Part shown: positions 33,385 through 44,986 of the stretch, one piece after another
Layout: each line of letters begins with the position of its first letter
How positions within the stretch are numbered: position 1 is the first letter of the stretch
Assembly: GCA_917880885.1 (NCBI GenBank)
Contig: OU862919.1
Coordinates: 53,791,058 to 53,855,057 of the forward strand
DNA length: 64,000 bases
Direction of reading: 5' to 3'
From: Limnephilus marmoratus
Taxonomy: Eukaryota; Arthropoda; Insecta; Trichoptera; Limnephilidae
Position numbers and translations under genes: made by a program
Notes under the pieces: model-generated
Database searches by the model: none
Told to the model about the DNA's origin: nothing
What the model saw: the letters and a program-made list of their open reading frames with translations, nothing else

Positions 33385-33830
33385 ATAATCTCAACAATCT
33401 AAAAAGAGTATACTATGCACTAATCCAGTCATTAATTCAATATGGAATTATTGCATGGGGGGGGGGGGTCATACAACAATATTCTAACCCCGATCAAAGT
33501 AATCCAGAAACTAATCATTAAAGTAATCCTAAAGAAACCCTCCACTTATCCAACAGAAACGCTTTTCGCAGATTTCACGGTGCCTCGAGTAGAGAATATC
33601 TTCAAGAAAAATGCAATTACCCAAATTTACAAAGATAATATCATCAAAAAATTTTAAACTAAAATCAAAAAGATATGAAGATAACATCAAAATACCAAAA
33701 TTTAATACCAAACTAATGCAAAACAATTACATCTATTTAGGAATAAAGTTTTTCAACAACCTTCCCATTGAAATAAAAAAAACCAAAGACATCAATAAAC
33801 TGAAACTCAAACTTCATCAGGAATAATTAA
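33385..33830 (+). pseudogene. LINE RT C-terminal fragment related to family B
   Basis: Reads YYALIQSLIQYGIIAWG, a G homopolymer, IQKLIIKVILKKPSTYPTET, then shifts frame to FKLKSKRYEDNIKIPKFNT and NNLPIEIKKTKDINKLKLKL. It parallels the ORF2 C-terminus of family B (IIKIILKKPSDYPTNQLF, NRLPDEIRKINDKIQL). Catalytic motifs are missing. It lies right after a LINE-A tail, so the two insertions abut. Confidence 0.82.
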
Positions 33831-36129
33831 CTAAATAATTACCTGTTTTTCTCATTCTTTCTATTTATTATTAATCTATATTCACCTCTATTTTATTTAG
33901 ATTTTTCGAATTTCTCCCAAGTGCACAATATTTTAGTATGTAACCGTATCCTATGTATGTACACCATATGTAATTTATATAACTCCACTGTACAATTATA
34001 CATCTATATTAAATATTAAAATATATATATTTTCTTCAATATTAACTCAGTAGGTAAAGCAAAAATATTTTTTTAATATTTCTATTTAACTGTCAAAAAA
34101 TTACCAAAAAATTAAGTTGCATCCAAAATCATACGAAATTCATTTTTTTAAGACCAATATTTCGTAATTTGAAACAAAAATAAATAAAATAAAACATATT
34201 TATCAGCACAAGATATGTTCTCTACCTTTTGCTAAAAAAATACATTTTCAATTTATTTGGGTGTTTTGGTCACAAATCCAAATTTAACCCCCCCCCCCCC
34301 CTCGGCTATTTGTTAGCTTTGGGAACAACTCATATCGATCTTGTGTCTCCCTTACTATTATGTTGAGAAATAAGTTTTAAACGGTGTTCGAAAGAGAAAG
34401 AGAAAATATCAAACTTTATATTCAAATTCAAAAGTTAACCACAAAATAATGGAATTGTACACCTTTATAAAACCAAAGTTTATGAAACTTATGGAATTTT
34501 GTATCTATTAATTATTTTTACATGAAACAATAAAAAAGTGAGGTGACGGAAATGTTAACAATACATTTGTGTAATAAATATGTACGTGTTTTTATTTTTT
34601 TCGTTATCAGTAATTTTAGTTAGAAAAAACGTAAGATGAGTCATTTTAAAAAAAATTATGTGTGCGTTCAAAATTTTTATATTCGAAAAGCAAAGGTTTA
34701 TTTCGGATTTCAAAATTTAAAAGCGTATTTCATCGCCTTTCAAAAACAATTTTTAGTTTTCGGATACTATCAGAAATATTCCATTTATTTGAATTTTATT
34801 GCAAAGCGGAAATATTTCGACCTTATGAAAAAATATGCCCGAGGCCTGGGGGATATGGGTCCTATGAGAAAGGTCAAGTTGCCTTTCCTACGTTTGCTAC
34901 ACAAAATATCATATGTGCATAAAAAGTGCGCACAAAAATCCTGAATGCAAAATTTAAGAAAAAATTGTCGGTTTTAATAAAAAAATGTATATTAAGCCCA
35001 CTTGTTTTCACCCAAACATGGTATCAAAAATAACTCTACAATTAATGAAAATAAATAAATAGGTATATGGGTCCCCAATTTTTTTTTTTCGGTTTTTTTT
35101 TATTATGTATCCTAATATTCTAAAATACCCACAGGATATTTTGTGCGCGCAACAACGATAAGTAGCTATAATAGCATATTCATAGGACGCTTACAATAGG
35201 ACGCCCCTGCGAGCGGTCTTGTCTCTACACATTTGCAGATTGGAACATGCGTGGTCGGCAGAAATAATAATTCGACACGGGTGAAGCGCGTAGCCCACAC
35301 ACACAAGGCCTGCATTCACTCACACATCTATAGCGCGATTCTGACTACTGTCAGAGAGTGAAATAAAAGAGATTTTTTAAAATACCTATTCATAAATGTT
35401 CGCAGCGACCGGCAGCGCTCTTAAATGTAATTGCGAGAAAGAATCAAGAACCCAATAAAGGTTAAAAATAAAGCTGAGTATTTTCACCCTGTAACGCGTA
35501 ATTCGAAATTCCCCGCATTCCGTTCATTATTACTTGGGTAATATGTTTGGAGGAAAAGTGCGCGGCGAACAAAGGAAGCGTTATTATTCCATGTAATATG
35601 TGTTTACTATAAGTAAGGTGTGCCGTGAGTCAGGAGAACAAAGCTCTGTGGGTATCTTTAGAAATTCTTAACGTAATGTTACCACTCACTCCCCTTGAGC
35701 CACGTGTGGTGGGAACATCCTGGCCGTTATGATAATATTATTATCTTTACTACACAGGAAAACATCTGTTCTGTTTATTTGCCTCTCTGAAAACAAACAA
35801 ACGGTGAGCTTTGGTCGCATGAAAAGAGTATCTACATTTTTTTGTTAAAGTTGTGGTAATCATGGGTGAGCTCAACTCTTTTTAGGTTGCAACGTCATTA
35901 ATTTAACAATAAAAAGATTGACGTACCGATCGTCCAGTTGATTGGTCAGACATCATCAAATATTAAGTTTCGAGATGATGAGGAAAGCAGTATTAGAATG
36001 CTTACCGTAAATCAAATATTATTTACAAGTGTCTGTGTTTTACATATTAAATATGCTATAAAATAACACCGGGAAACATAAAAGTCCGGTACATTAGTAT
36101 GATATTTTCAAATTTACTTTTTTTTAATT
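33831..36129. other. Non-coding DNA with dispersed repeat R2 (first copy about 34310-34780)
   Basis: 34310-34780 aligns with 37010-37480 (aacaactcatat, tgtctccctta, attatttttacatgaaa, cgttat.agtaatttta, gtaagatgag). Two overlapping 86- and 102-codon ORFs at 34636-34944 fall in the repeat and are not supported as genes. 35150-35480 is GC-richer without a recognised feature. A C homopolymer lies near 34288-34301. Confidence 0.5.
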
Positions 36130-36545
36130 TATTTTTTAATATGAATACCGCACAAGAGTCCCAACTGTTCCCCTCTGGAGTCAGTGAGACCAGTGAGGCA
36201 TCCCCGATTGGGGTATGTTGTGAGGCTGAAGGTAGTGGGGAGGGGAAGGAAACGGGGAAGAGGTAGGTAGGGAAGTACCTGGCTATTCAGATATGGTCAC
36301 CAAAAACGGCTAAAAGCCATTTCAAGCAACGCAACGTTTCAATTCTGAATGGAGATCTTACACCAGGGCGATATTGAGAGGATCTTCGACTCTGGAACGT
36401 ACCGCAAATACACTATGTACTATTTATAAATGAATTAATTGTGAAATAACACATACTAATCAAATAAAATTTATTTGTCACGCCGGGATTCGATCCCGCG
36501 AGCTTCGGATTGCGTGTCAAGAGCCCTACCGCTACACCACGCCGG
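36130..36545 (-). repeat. SINE family A, full-length type with tRNA-like head
   Basis: On the minus strand the head reads GGCGTGGTGTAGCGGTAGGG (A box) and GCGGGATCGAATCCCGGCG (B box). Then come caaataaattttatttga, the body with tctgaatagccaggtac, and a 3' end near cttgtgcggtattcat. The anticodon region is degenerate, so this is not a functional tRNA. An inverted duplicate of its own 5' end follows at 36546-36585. Confidence 0.85.
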
Positions 36546-36585
36546 CCGTCATGGTGAAGCGGTAAGGCTCTTGACTCGCAATCCA
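36546..36585 (+). repeat. Inverted copy of the SINE A 5' end
   Basis: Bases gtgaagcggtaaggctcttg and actcgcaatc repeat the start of the adjacent minus-strand SINE in the opposite direction, so two heads face each other across cgccggccgtcat. It stops after the anticodon-like region. Confidence 0.75.
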
Positions 36586-37293
36586 CACAACAAGTAGTAC
36601 TACATTATCTTTGGTGGTGTTTATGAGTAATCTGAGTTTGTACCAGATTTTATTTATTTATTTATTTATTTAACTTCTCACCATACATTCTTATTTTTAT
36701 GATAGATAGATAGACATATATGTAACTGTAAAACACACACTTTTACATATAACTGCCTACTCAACACAAATTTAAAATTTTCGGAGATGTCTGACTAATT
36801 AACCAGACGATCGATTTGTACATGGCTTATTTTATTAGTTTTCTTATTCACACATGTAAATACATTTTGATTAAATCTTAGTCTACAGTCGGTTAAAGTG
36901 GCCATCACCCATTCGGAGACAGGTGTCAAAAGGATTTAAAATAATCGCAACTGGAACTAAGATGGCGACTGCAAAAAGTCAATGACTAACCTCTCAGACT
37001 AATTTGTTCGATTTTCGGAACAACTCATATAGGTCTCACATAAATCGTAGTGTCTCCCTTAAAAAAAGTAAAACTTTGGGAATTTTTTATTAATTATTTT
37101 TACATGAAAGTTAAAAAATTGAGTTGATGAATACTTTTATAATACATTTGATTTAAAATATGTATTTGTTTTTTTCGTTATTAGTAATTTTATTTAGAAA
37201 TAATGTAAGATGAGCCATTTTTAAAAATTTTTACGTTTGCATTAAAAAAATTAATATTGCGTTTATATATATATGTGTGTGTGTTTATATATG
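36586..37293. other. Non-coding DNA with dispersed repeat R2 (second copy starts near 37010)
   Basis: Includes a (TTTA)n microsatellite at about 36650-36675. From about 37010 it matches 34310 onward (repeat R2). Confidence 0.5.
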
Positions 37294-37440
37294 GAGCGAC
37301 AACGTCCTCAAAGACATATCTATCTTGGAGCTTCTGAACTGGAGAGAGCTGGCACAAAACCGAGATGAGTGGAGGAAGATTCTTGAGGAGGCCAAGACCC
37401 ACCAGGGGTTGTAGAGCCAATAGTGATGATGATGATGATA
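37294..37440 (+). pseudogene. RTE-type LINE 3' end, short insertion
   Basis: The frame reads DISILELLNWRELAQNRDEW, then KILEEAKTHQGL and a stop, the usual C-terminus of RTE-group RTs. It ends in GATGAT repeats. It interrupts repeat R2, and atatatg occurs on both sides (before 37294 and after the GATGAT tract), a likely target duplication. The 34-kb copy of R2 shows the uninterrupted order. Confidence 0.78.
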
Positions 37441-37884
37441 TATGTTTATTTCCTCACCTTTCAAAAACAATGTTTAGTTGTTAACGCATAGATTGCGTAC
37501 ATCTGAATTACGTAAAACCAGCCCTTGCGTCGGTCGCAGACGTAAGCTAATAAAGCAGACGTGTGCTTGGTACTATATTTTAGAAAGATAGAAAGCCAGC
37601 GTTTGAAATTTGTAAAGTTCATAAATAAGAAAATAATTAAGTTTTACAAAATTCCGGGCATTCTCAGATCCCACGCAATCGACGCGACGCGACGCAACCG
37701 TCAGGAAGGCGCGGCAGGTTAAGAATTGTTATTGTGCGAATAAATGGTTGACAACAGGTCTCAGAATGGAAGCTTATGGAACTTTTTTTTCCAACACTTG
37801 GTAGCTTTTATTCAGAATTTGGCATTTGAAAAACCTATTTCAATTTGAGAGAAGCTTTATAATTATTAATAACATCTTAGATTT
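37441..37884. other. End of repeat R2 and unique DNA
   Basis: Continues repeat R2 to about 37480. The rest is unremarkable, with a CG-containing patch at 37675-37710 (gacgcgacgcgacgcaacc). Confidence 0.4.
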
Positions 37885-38285
37885 GACTGCCGGCCAGAGG
37901 TATGCTCTTGACTCGCAAACCGAAGGTCGCGGGATCGAATCCCGGCGTGGCAAATAAATTTTATTTGATTTATTTGTGTTGTTTCACAATTTATTCATTT
38001 AAAATAATATATAGTATATTTGCAGCACATTCCAGAGTGGAAGATACTCTAAGTATCGCCCTGGTGTAAGACCACCATTCAGAATTAAAACGTTACTTGA
38101 AATTGCATTAGCCGTGTTTAGTGACCAGATCTGAATAGCCAGGTACTTCCCCACCTTCCTCTTCCCTATCTCCTTCCTCTCCCCACTAGCTTCAGCCTCA
38201 CAACATACCCCATTCGAGGATGCATTGTCTCACTTGTTCCAGATGGAAGCAGTTGGGACTCTTGTGCGGTATTCATATTAAAAAA
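37885..38285 (+). repeat. SINE family A, plus-strand copy
   Basis: The head has cagaggtatgctcttgactcgc and the B box gcgggatcgaatcccggcgt. The body includes ccagatctgaatagccaggt and accttcctcttccc; the 3' end is cttgtgcggtattcatatta followed by A. This is the best-preserved plus-strand copy and my reference for the family. Confidence 0.85.
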
Positions 38286-38339
38286 ATACATATGTAATTT
38301 ATTTTACGTGAAATAATAACAGAGAAAATTAATATTAGA

Positions 38340-38440
38340 TTAAGAAACAATTGTAGCATCTAAAGATGGCCTTAACAAGCTGAAACCGGTTACGGTCACA
38401 AATAAATTAAGTGGAAAAAAGTTTTATATTTGTTTCAATA
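38340..38440 (+). repeat. GAAACCGGT 3'-end module
   Basis: Reads ctaaagatggcc, a short AT loop, then gctgaaaccggttacgg, followed by aaataaattaagtgg and a T/A-rich end. The same order (stem, GAAACCGGT, ~8 bases, AATA..TTAGTGG) appears at 2605-2640, 53905-53965 (minus) and 60001-60063 (minus). Probably the 3' end of an old retroelement family. Confidence 0.55.
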
Positions 38441-39339
38441 TTATTTTTTAAATAATAAATGATTGGAACTTTTTATTTACTTCGTATTTAAAAAGTGATG
38501 CAAACAAAGTATTGTTTTAAGTTGTATTTTTACACCAGCATGTCTTATGAAAACATAGAAAAAATTTTTAATGATCATATTAAAAAGTTAGATAATAATG
38601 TAAGTGTGTGGGACAATAGCCGATTAGTAATTAATGGCTTGTTGCAGATAGATTAAAAAATGTTGTGCGGCAGAGACAAACTCGAACTTCGTTTGAGAAA
38701 TACCAGGAGATTAGTTTTCTATCCAGGAACGGATAATAAAATTGATATTTGGCCCCTCCTTCTCGATCTCGTAAAATACAGATGAACTGCGAGTCGATAT
38801 TTTCACTGATACTTTGACTTCTCAACTTTCGTAAGTATATTATGAATTATGAAATTATTATTATACATTCCACGTGTCGCTGACTGAATGAAAAACATCA
38901 TTCAGTATTATTGATGTCTTCCCTGATCATTCACCAATAAACTTCACAATGCTCTCAATCCATATTGAAAATTAAACAATTTTCTCCTAAGAAAACGTTT
39001 GTCACAAAAATAGCTCAGTTCAAACAACAACAAAAATCATTTTGATCCCATCTTATTTTGCATTTCGTGGTGTGATTCTGAAATTAAAAAATTCTGAAAT
39101 TCTGAAATTCTATTTGTTGAAAATGGTAAGGACGTATCTTTTAATTTTTTTTAAGATCGTTAAAATCTTTTATTCGAAAAATTCGCTCCAAAATGATAAT
39201 ATTCCTCAGTCATTTTTCGCAAAATTCTATGTATTTTAAATATTATTATTCTGTGCCCCGTTGTCCGCGTAAACAGGAATGTTAATGTGTAGGAATGATG
39301 ACAGGTTTAAAATTACATTTATGTTATTTTTTATTTTAT
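38441..39339. other. AT-rich non-coding DNA
   Basis: No gene, SINE or LINE recognised. A tandem ctgaaatt repeat occurs near 39085-39110. Confidence 0.4.
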
Positions 39340-39379
39340 TTATTTATTTTATACATTTTACAAATATAAGACAAAAAGT

Positions 39380-39415
39380 CCCGATAAACTACTTTTTAGT
39401 AGTTTGTCTAACGGG
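39380..39415 (-). ncRNA. Structured 3' UTR hairpin of LINE family D, copy 1
   Basis: CCCG (39380-39383) pairs with CGGG (39412-39415). Inside, AAACTACT (39386-39393) pairs with AGTAGTTT (39398-39405) around TTTT. The matching element in the second copy (44899-44932) has different stems but the same layout. Confidence 0.7.
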
Positions 39416-39650
39416 TTCTTTACATTAAAGATCTTATTATAGTGATTTAAATAGTTACATTTTTACAGTTAAAGATATAAAATTAAATAAAAATTTTTTT
39501 TTACAGAAATATACTTAGATACATTTTTACAATTATAGATATAAGATAAAATTAAATTTTTTACAGAAATATACTTACATAAAAAAAAAAATTATGAAAA
39601 CATGAATAACAATTTTAAAGTCTTTAGAATAAGTAATATGTTATTGTAAG

Positions 39651-40590
39651 CTAATACAAATGAATTCTTTCCGTAAGCCAAGTCTTCAGTAAGTTCACCA
39701 ATTGTTTGTTTTGGGTACAGTTTTTAATTTCAGCTGGAAGCATATTTAAACAACTGGGAATCATGTAATTTAACGTTCTTTGTCCATATTTATTTGTATG
39801 TTTAGGTACAATTAGTCCTTCATTAAAGTTAAAACGAGTATTATGGTTGTGTTCCAGCCTGTTTATATATAAAGGGTTATTTATGTGCTGAAATATAATT
39901 TTGTACCACATAATTGCTCTCACTGAAAGAATTTTGAGACTTTGATAAAAGTATGGAATATTATGCCTTTCTTTGTATAAATTTTTTTCAGCTAATAATT
40001 TAACCAATGAATTTTGCACTGATTGAACATGGTCTATATTTGTTTTACAAGAAAATCCACAAGCTGTTATTCCATACCTTATAACAGATTCAGCTAGAGA
40101 TAAATAAATTATTCGAAGTGTGCAGAGAGGAACAAAAAATTTTAGTTTATACAATCTGTTTACAATTGATCTTAATCGTGCACAAACTTTGTTTATTTGT
40201 ATATCCCACTTGAAAAAGCAATCAATAATAACACCTAAATAAACATACTCTTTAACTAGTTCCATATTTTCACATGTACACGATGCTGGAATACCATTGT
40301 GTAAGCAATCTGATGTATGTGTCTTTATTTCAGGTGTAATACATACCTTAACATTAGGGGATCTTATGTGTAACAATTTAGTTTTTTTGGCATTTATAAT
40401 TAAGCCAGAGTCGTGAGACCATTTTAAGAGTTCAATGTAGTCTTTTTGTAAAAGATCTATACAAGTTTGCAAATCACTGCTAGAAATAACTAAAGCAGTA
40501 TCATCCGCGTATACAAAGTACTTTACATGTCTAAAAATGAATTTAATAAAAGATACATATATAATATATAGGATTGGAGTAAATGGTATT
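39651..40590 (-). pseudogene. Reverse transcriptase C-terminal part (LINE family D)
   Basis: The frame is open upstream of the first ATG (40472) and includes VKYFVYADDTALVISSSD. Downstream blocks are HDSGLIINAKKTKLLHI, YLGVIIDCFFKWDIQINKV, SLAESVIRYGITACG, and NKYGQRTLNYMIPSCLNMLP. It is a non-LTR RT of the Jockey/CR1-like type. It begins after motifs A and B, so it cannot work alone. Confidence 0.87.
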
Positions 40591-40599
40591 TATTTTACA

Positions 40600-41480
40600 A
40601 TTATTATAAGCAATAATTATCAGCCTGAAACACTCATCTACAATGAAAAAAATCTTCCAAGTAAAGATACATGACACCAACGGGACTTGAACCCGTGTCC
40701 TTCTGATTGCCGGTCAAGTGCTCTCACCACTGAGCTATGGCGGCTTATCTAATACCCGCCAAATAATACAATTTATACTAGTGTTTCATTAAACAATTAC
40801 TGTTTATTACATTTTTCCACCAGAAAACAACCAACTTTATTTTCGTGAGAGAGGCATTGTTAGTGCTAAATCTCTCGCTAGATGGCGTCGAGAAAAATTA
40901 TGCCTACATTTTTTGAAGAAATACTTTAACTTGTCAAATATTAATTATTATTTTTAATTGATAAACTAACGTTTAAGACAAGATTTTTATGCATATTTTT
41001 TATGCATTTTTATGCAGATTTTTATGCATAGCACAAAGGGTAACAATTATTATAAGCAATAATTATAAGCCCGAAACACTCATCTATATTGAAATAATCT
41101 TCCACAAGGACAAGTTAAAATATTTCTCCAAAAAATGTAGATATAATTTGTCTGGACGCCACCTAGCGAGAGATTTAGCACTAACAATGCCTCTCTCACA
41201 AAAATAAAGTTGGTTGTTTTCAGGTTGAAAAATGTAATAAACAGTAATTGTTGAATGAAACACTAGTATGTATTGAATTATTTGGCGGGTATTAGATAAA
41301 CCGCCATAGCTCAGTGGTGAGAGCACCTAACCGGCAATCAGAAGGACACGGGTTCACGTCCCGTTGGCGTCATGTATCTTTTCTCGGAAGATTTTTTTAA
41401 TGTACATAGATGAGCGTTTCAGGCTGATAATTATTGCTTTTAATAATTGTTACCCTTTGTGCTATGCATAAAAATCTTGT
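40600..41480. repeat. Two inverted copies of a tRNA-like SINE (family C)
   Basis: The segment about 40600-40995 is the approximate reverse complement of about 41080-41500. Each arm has a tRNA-like head: plus strand at 41302-41376, minus strand at 40670-40745, reading CCATAGCTCAGTGGTGAGAG (A box) and CACGGGTTCAAGTCCCG or ..TTCACGTCC.. (B box). The outer ends share gcaataattatcagcctgaa. The anticodon position reads GGC, with C rather than U before it, so I treat these as SINE heads. A partial third match lies at 54400-54435. Confidence 0.75.
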
Positions 41481-41689
41481 CTTGACGTTAATTTATCAAT
41501 TAAAAATAATAATTAGTATTTATTTTATTTACTAAATACCTACCTGTTCGTCTGAGTTACACTACGTGTTAGGTACTTTCAGAGACCTCATTTTTTTATA
41601 CTGACTTTTTAAAGCTGTACGCATAGTTATTATGTCATTAATACAACCTATGAATAATATAATCTAAAAGGCAGGGTAAGAACATTTTC

Positions 41690-42480
41690 AGTCTTCAGAA
41701 TTGATACATATTTCAGGATTGCCTTAGATATTGAAGCTTGTAGGCTTGAGGCAGATAATGGACCGCCCATAATAATGTATAAAAAAGTGCCCTAAAACAT
41801 ATTATAAGTCTACAGAATTGATAGTTTCATGATTGATTACCTTAGAAATTAAGGCTTAAAGTCTCGAGGCAGATAATGAACCACCCATAATTATGTATCA
41901 AAAAGTGCTCGAAAACATATTATAAGTCTACAGAATTAAAAGTTTTAAGATTAACTTCGAAATTGAGGCTTAGAGGCTTGAGACCGATAATGGACCGCCC
42001 ATAGTAATGTATCATAAAGTGCCCTAAAACATAATATTACAGGTCTACAAAATTGATAGTTTCACTAATACCTTAGAAAAGGAGGCTTAGAGCCTTGAGG
42101 CAGATAATGGACCGTCCATAATAATGTATCATAAAGTGCACTTAAACATATTAAAAGTCTACGGAATTGATAGTTTCAGGATTAACTCAGAAATTGAGGC
42201 TTAGAGGCTTGAGGCAGATAATGGACCGCCCATAATAATGTATCATAAAGTGCACTAAAACATTATAAGAAGTCTACGGAATTCTACGGGATTACCATAG
42301 AAATGGATGCCAGATAATAGACCGCCTGCATATAATAATCATCAGAAAACGCACTAAAAGATATTTTTTAAGTCCACAGAATTGATATATACAGGATTGC
42401 CATAGAAATTGAGGACAGGTCATTAAAACCGCCCATAAAAATGCGTCATGAAGTGTACTAAAAAAAGCATATAAAATGCT
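41690..42480. repeat. Tandem repeat, about 115-bp unit, six to seven copies
   Basis: The landmark gcagataatggaccgcccat recurs at 41751, 41869, 41983, 42100 and 42214, then more diverged near 42309 and 42417. Spacings are 118, 114, 117 and 114 bases for the better copies. Each unit also has gtatcataaagtgc, aaaacatatta and gtctacagaattgatag. It is a small satellite-like array with no ORF. Confidence 0.88.
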
Positions 42481-43738
42481 CTTAGTTTTAGAACTGAACA
42501 TGGCTTTTCGGATGTTTATTATTATTTGCACATTGGAACTTTTCTTTTTCGCAATGAAAAATAATTTCAATGAACATGAACTTTCGCCAGCCGTGTTTAG
42601 TGTTTAGACTGTATTCGTGAACTTTGTATCTATATTCGCATAATTAAAGTAGATACAGATCTAGTTAACACTTGCAGGGTGTAAAATCCGGATAATAAAC
42701 TAACCACACTGTAACATTTGGCGCAATTCCAATGAATGTTCTTCCACAATTTTCACTGGTCACTATTGTGAAAGTGTTGATTTTTTGCAAGGAAGTGGGT
42801 GTTTTCATTCAACTCGTGTAGAATTTGAAATTTAAGACTTCGGATGAAATATCGAGATCTGACGTAAGATTAAAGTTTCGAAAAAAACTTTGATCTGTGT
42901 AAAATGGTTTGATTTAATTTTGAATTTTTTTTCAGAGAATAACTGTTTTCAAGGTATATCCTAGAGTTTCGATATATTTGTGATGTAAATAGAGACGTCG
43001 TTGAGCTTTTAAAGGCTTTTAATAAATATTGAAGAAGGGTTCAGAAATTCGCAATAAATAAATTATAAACGAGGACAAAACATCCTTTATTCTTATAGAA
43101 AGCGATTTTTTCAAATTTCTGTTGTGTTGGAAGATAAACAATTATATTGCTCTCGCGGGGGGGTTATACATATGTTTTTATTGGCGGTATTATGGAGCGC
43201 AGTTTTTAGTTTTATTACTTAAAATTGGCCATTAAGAAATATGGAAGACAATGATACCGTTAGGTATCTGTAGTACGCTACATTTTCTTTTTACTTTTAA
43301 GGTGTGGTTCGCCGCACTTTTTTCTCCTCTGCATTTGTGTCTTTTTTATGTACCTGTGTTAGACCATTATTTATATAATTTTTGCCACCATCCTTTGGCA
43401 AAATACCTCCCAGTCACGTAAAGGCTCACTTCGAAATGCTTCGGAACTTATCCTGCCTATTTCTAAAAATATAATATCTACTTTCAACTATTATTTTTAA
43501 ATGAATAAAGTGATTGACCTGAATTGAATGAAATAAAAAGAATATTAATTTTATATCTTAGCTCGGACAATTTTGAAAGCTTTTTTTTCCAAATAATGTT
43601 TACACGAAATTTAAGACAAATTCAAGAACTTTGGTTGCACTCAGTGTTAGCCCCCCAAATACAGGTAGGTAATGTTTATAAATTAAAATGAACGGTATAT
43701 TAAAAGTTTTTTTTGTAAGCCTTGAAAATATTAAATAA
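42481..43738. other. AT-rich non-coding DNA
   Basis: Nothing recognised in this stretch. Confidence 0.4.
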
Positions 43739-43935
43739 ACGGTGAAATCTAGGTGGATTCATTGGCTTTAAACGACAGTAAGCAGTTCACATGCTTCCGT
43801 ATAAATATATATGGGTATATTATTATTTAAATCAAATGGCCGAATCGAAAATCAAACACCAGGAAATGTCCATTGCTCGAGTGGATAAATCGAATTCATC
43901 CAGCCGATCTGATTTTAATGCGAATAAAATCACAT
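43739..43935 (+). repeat. Dispersed repeat R3, first copy
   Basis: Aligns with about 55028-55315: ggtgaaatct.ggtggattcatt, gtaag.agttc, aaatc.aatggccgaat.gaaaa, cgagtgga. The second copy is interrupted by extra sequence. Class unknown. Confidence 0.65.
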
Positions 43936-44723
43936 TTTCATAAACTGAAATTTGATGTGCTTTCAATAAAATAACTCACTTCCCATTTTATGATTAATTT
44001 TAAAACTAAAATCAAATTTAATGTTTCGCTTTTGACTCGTCAAAATTTAATGACTTTGGTTATAGTGAGTACTTGCGGTGGAAATGTTCATTTTATTGAA
44101 AATTTTTCTTATATATAGAAGTGAACGGGTGGACTGTGTCAGTACTAAAACTGCAATAAAAATGACTGCCGCCAAATAATGGACTCGCCTCTATAATATT
44201 AAACGCCACTCTTTCGAGTTAAGGCGATACACTAGTTCACTACTGTACCGTGGACAGTAGTTCTTAGGTGGACGCCATAGGGGTTACTTTGAATAACCGA
44301 ATTCGTCGACTAGCGGCCGTATTGTAAAATATCAACGCGAAAATGCATATTTTATTTTATTTTGGGAAGATTGGGCGTAAATATCAAGTTTTTTTGCGAT
44401 TATTATAAAACAAACTGAATTTGCCACATTACACATTAAACCATATCCGAAAAGGGGTTTATAAATAGGAGAGTTTGGACTTGAAAGTGTGTTTTTTAGA
44501 CCTTATACTTTATTTTTTTATAGGCTTATTAAAAAACTTAGAAAAAAAATGACTGATATTTTTAAGGGCCAAGGTATGTTCTACACGCAGTATTTAATTG
44601 AAGCATCTACAATACTTCTAAGCGATCAAATTTTCAAAACAAAAACATATGATTTTGCATTATTTACTATGACTTCATCTTAATAATAATAAAATGAACT
44701 ACTTGCTGGACTCTAACATGTAT
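43936..44723. other. AT-rich non-coding DNA
   Basis: No domain-bearing ORF. The region from 44150 to 44330 is slightly GC-richer, without a recognised element. Confidence 0.4.
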
Positions 44724-44810
44724 AGGGTGGCGCAAAACTACCGTTTTATTGAGAATCTTATCGTAATGTGTAATAAGATTCAAACCATATCGGTAGTTTT
44801 GGGCCACCCT
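44724..44810. mobile_element. Short hairpin MITE (87 bp)
   Basis: The ends AGGGTGGCGCAAAACTACCG and CGGTAGTTTTGGGCCACCCT are inverted repeats. A second inner inverted repeat (GAATCTTAT / ATAAGATTC) makes nearly the whole 87 bases one hairpin. TA dinucleotides flank both sides loosely. There is no coding capacity. Confidence 0.75.
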
Positions 44811-44898
44811 TTAGTTAATCCTATGACAACTAATAGGTTTTTTTTTTTATTGAAAGAATAGATACCTAGCAAATACATATTAAAATCAACAAACAAGT

Positions 44899-44932
44899 CC
44901 TGCTAAGCCAATTGAATTGGCTTGTCAACAGG
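44899..44932 (-). ncRNA. Structured 3' UTR hairpin of LINE family D, copy 2
   Basis: CCTG (44899-44902) pairs with CAGG (44929-44932). AAGCCAATT (44905-44913) pairs with AATTGGCTT (44915-44923). Compared with copy 1 both stems have changed on both sides, preserving pairing. Confidence 0.7.
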
Positions 44933-44986
44933 TGCTTATATTTTAGTTACATATAGATTTTTACATTTAAAATTTACATCTTATAT

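Larger units (their letters stand above)
39340..40590 (-). mobile_element. LINE family D, 5'-truncated copy
   Basis: Contains the RT C-terminal half (from TPILYIIYVS and YADD near 40490-40500), a ~300-bp 3' UTR with a hairpin at 39380-39415, and an AT-rich end. A second copy is at 44830-45700. The upstream half of RT and the endonuclease are missing. Confidence 0.85.

Noticed and set aside
34636..34944. Overlapping ORFs of 102 and 86 codons as a gene
   Set aside because: They fall in dispersed repeat R2, whose other copy does not keep the frame.
36480..36545. tRNA-like fold with strong A and B boxes
   Set aside because: It is the head of a multi-copy SINE with a conserved non-tRNA body; the anticodon region differs between copies.
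40670..41376. Two tRNA-like sequences that could be read as tRNA genes (apparent GGC anticodon)
   Set aside because: The base before the anticodon is C instead of U, the anticodon and acceptor stems have mismatches, and both lie in long inverted copies of a repeat, so a SINE head is more likely.
41690..42480. Repeat-spacer pattern resembling a CRISPR array
   Set aside because: Whole ~115-bp units repeat, with no alternation of constant repeats and unique spacers, and the DNA is eukaryotic.
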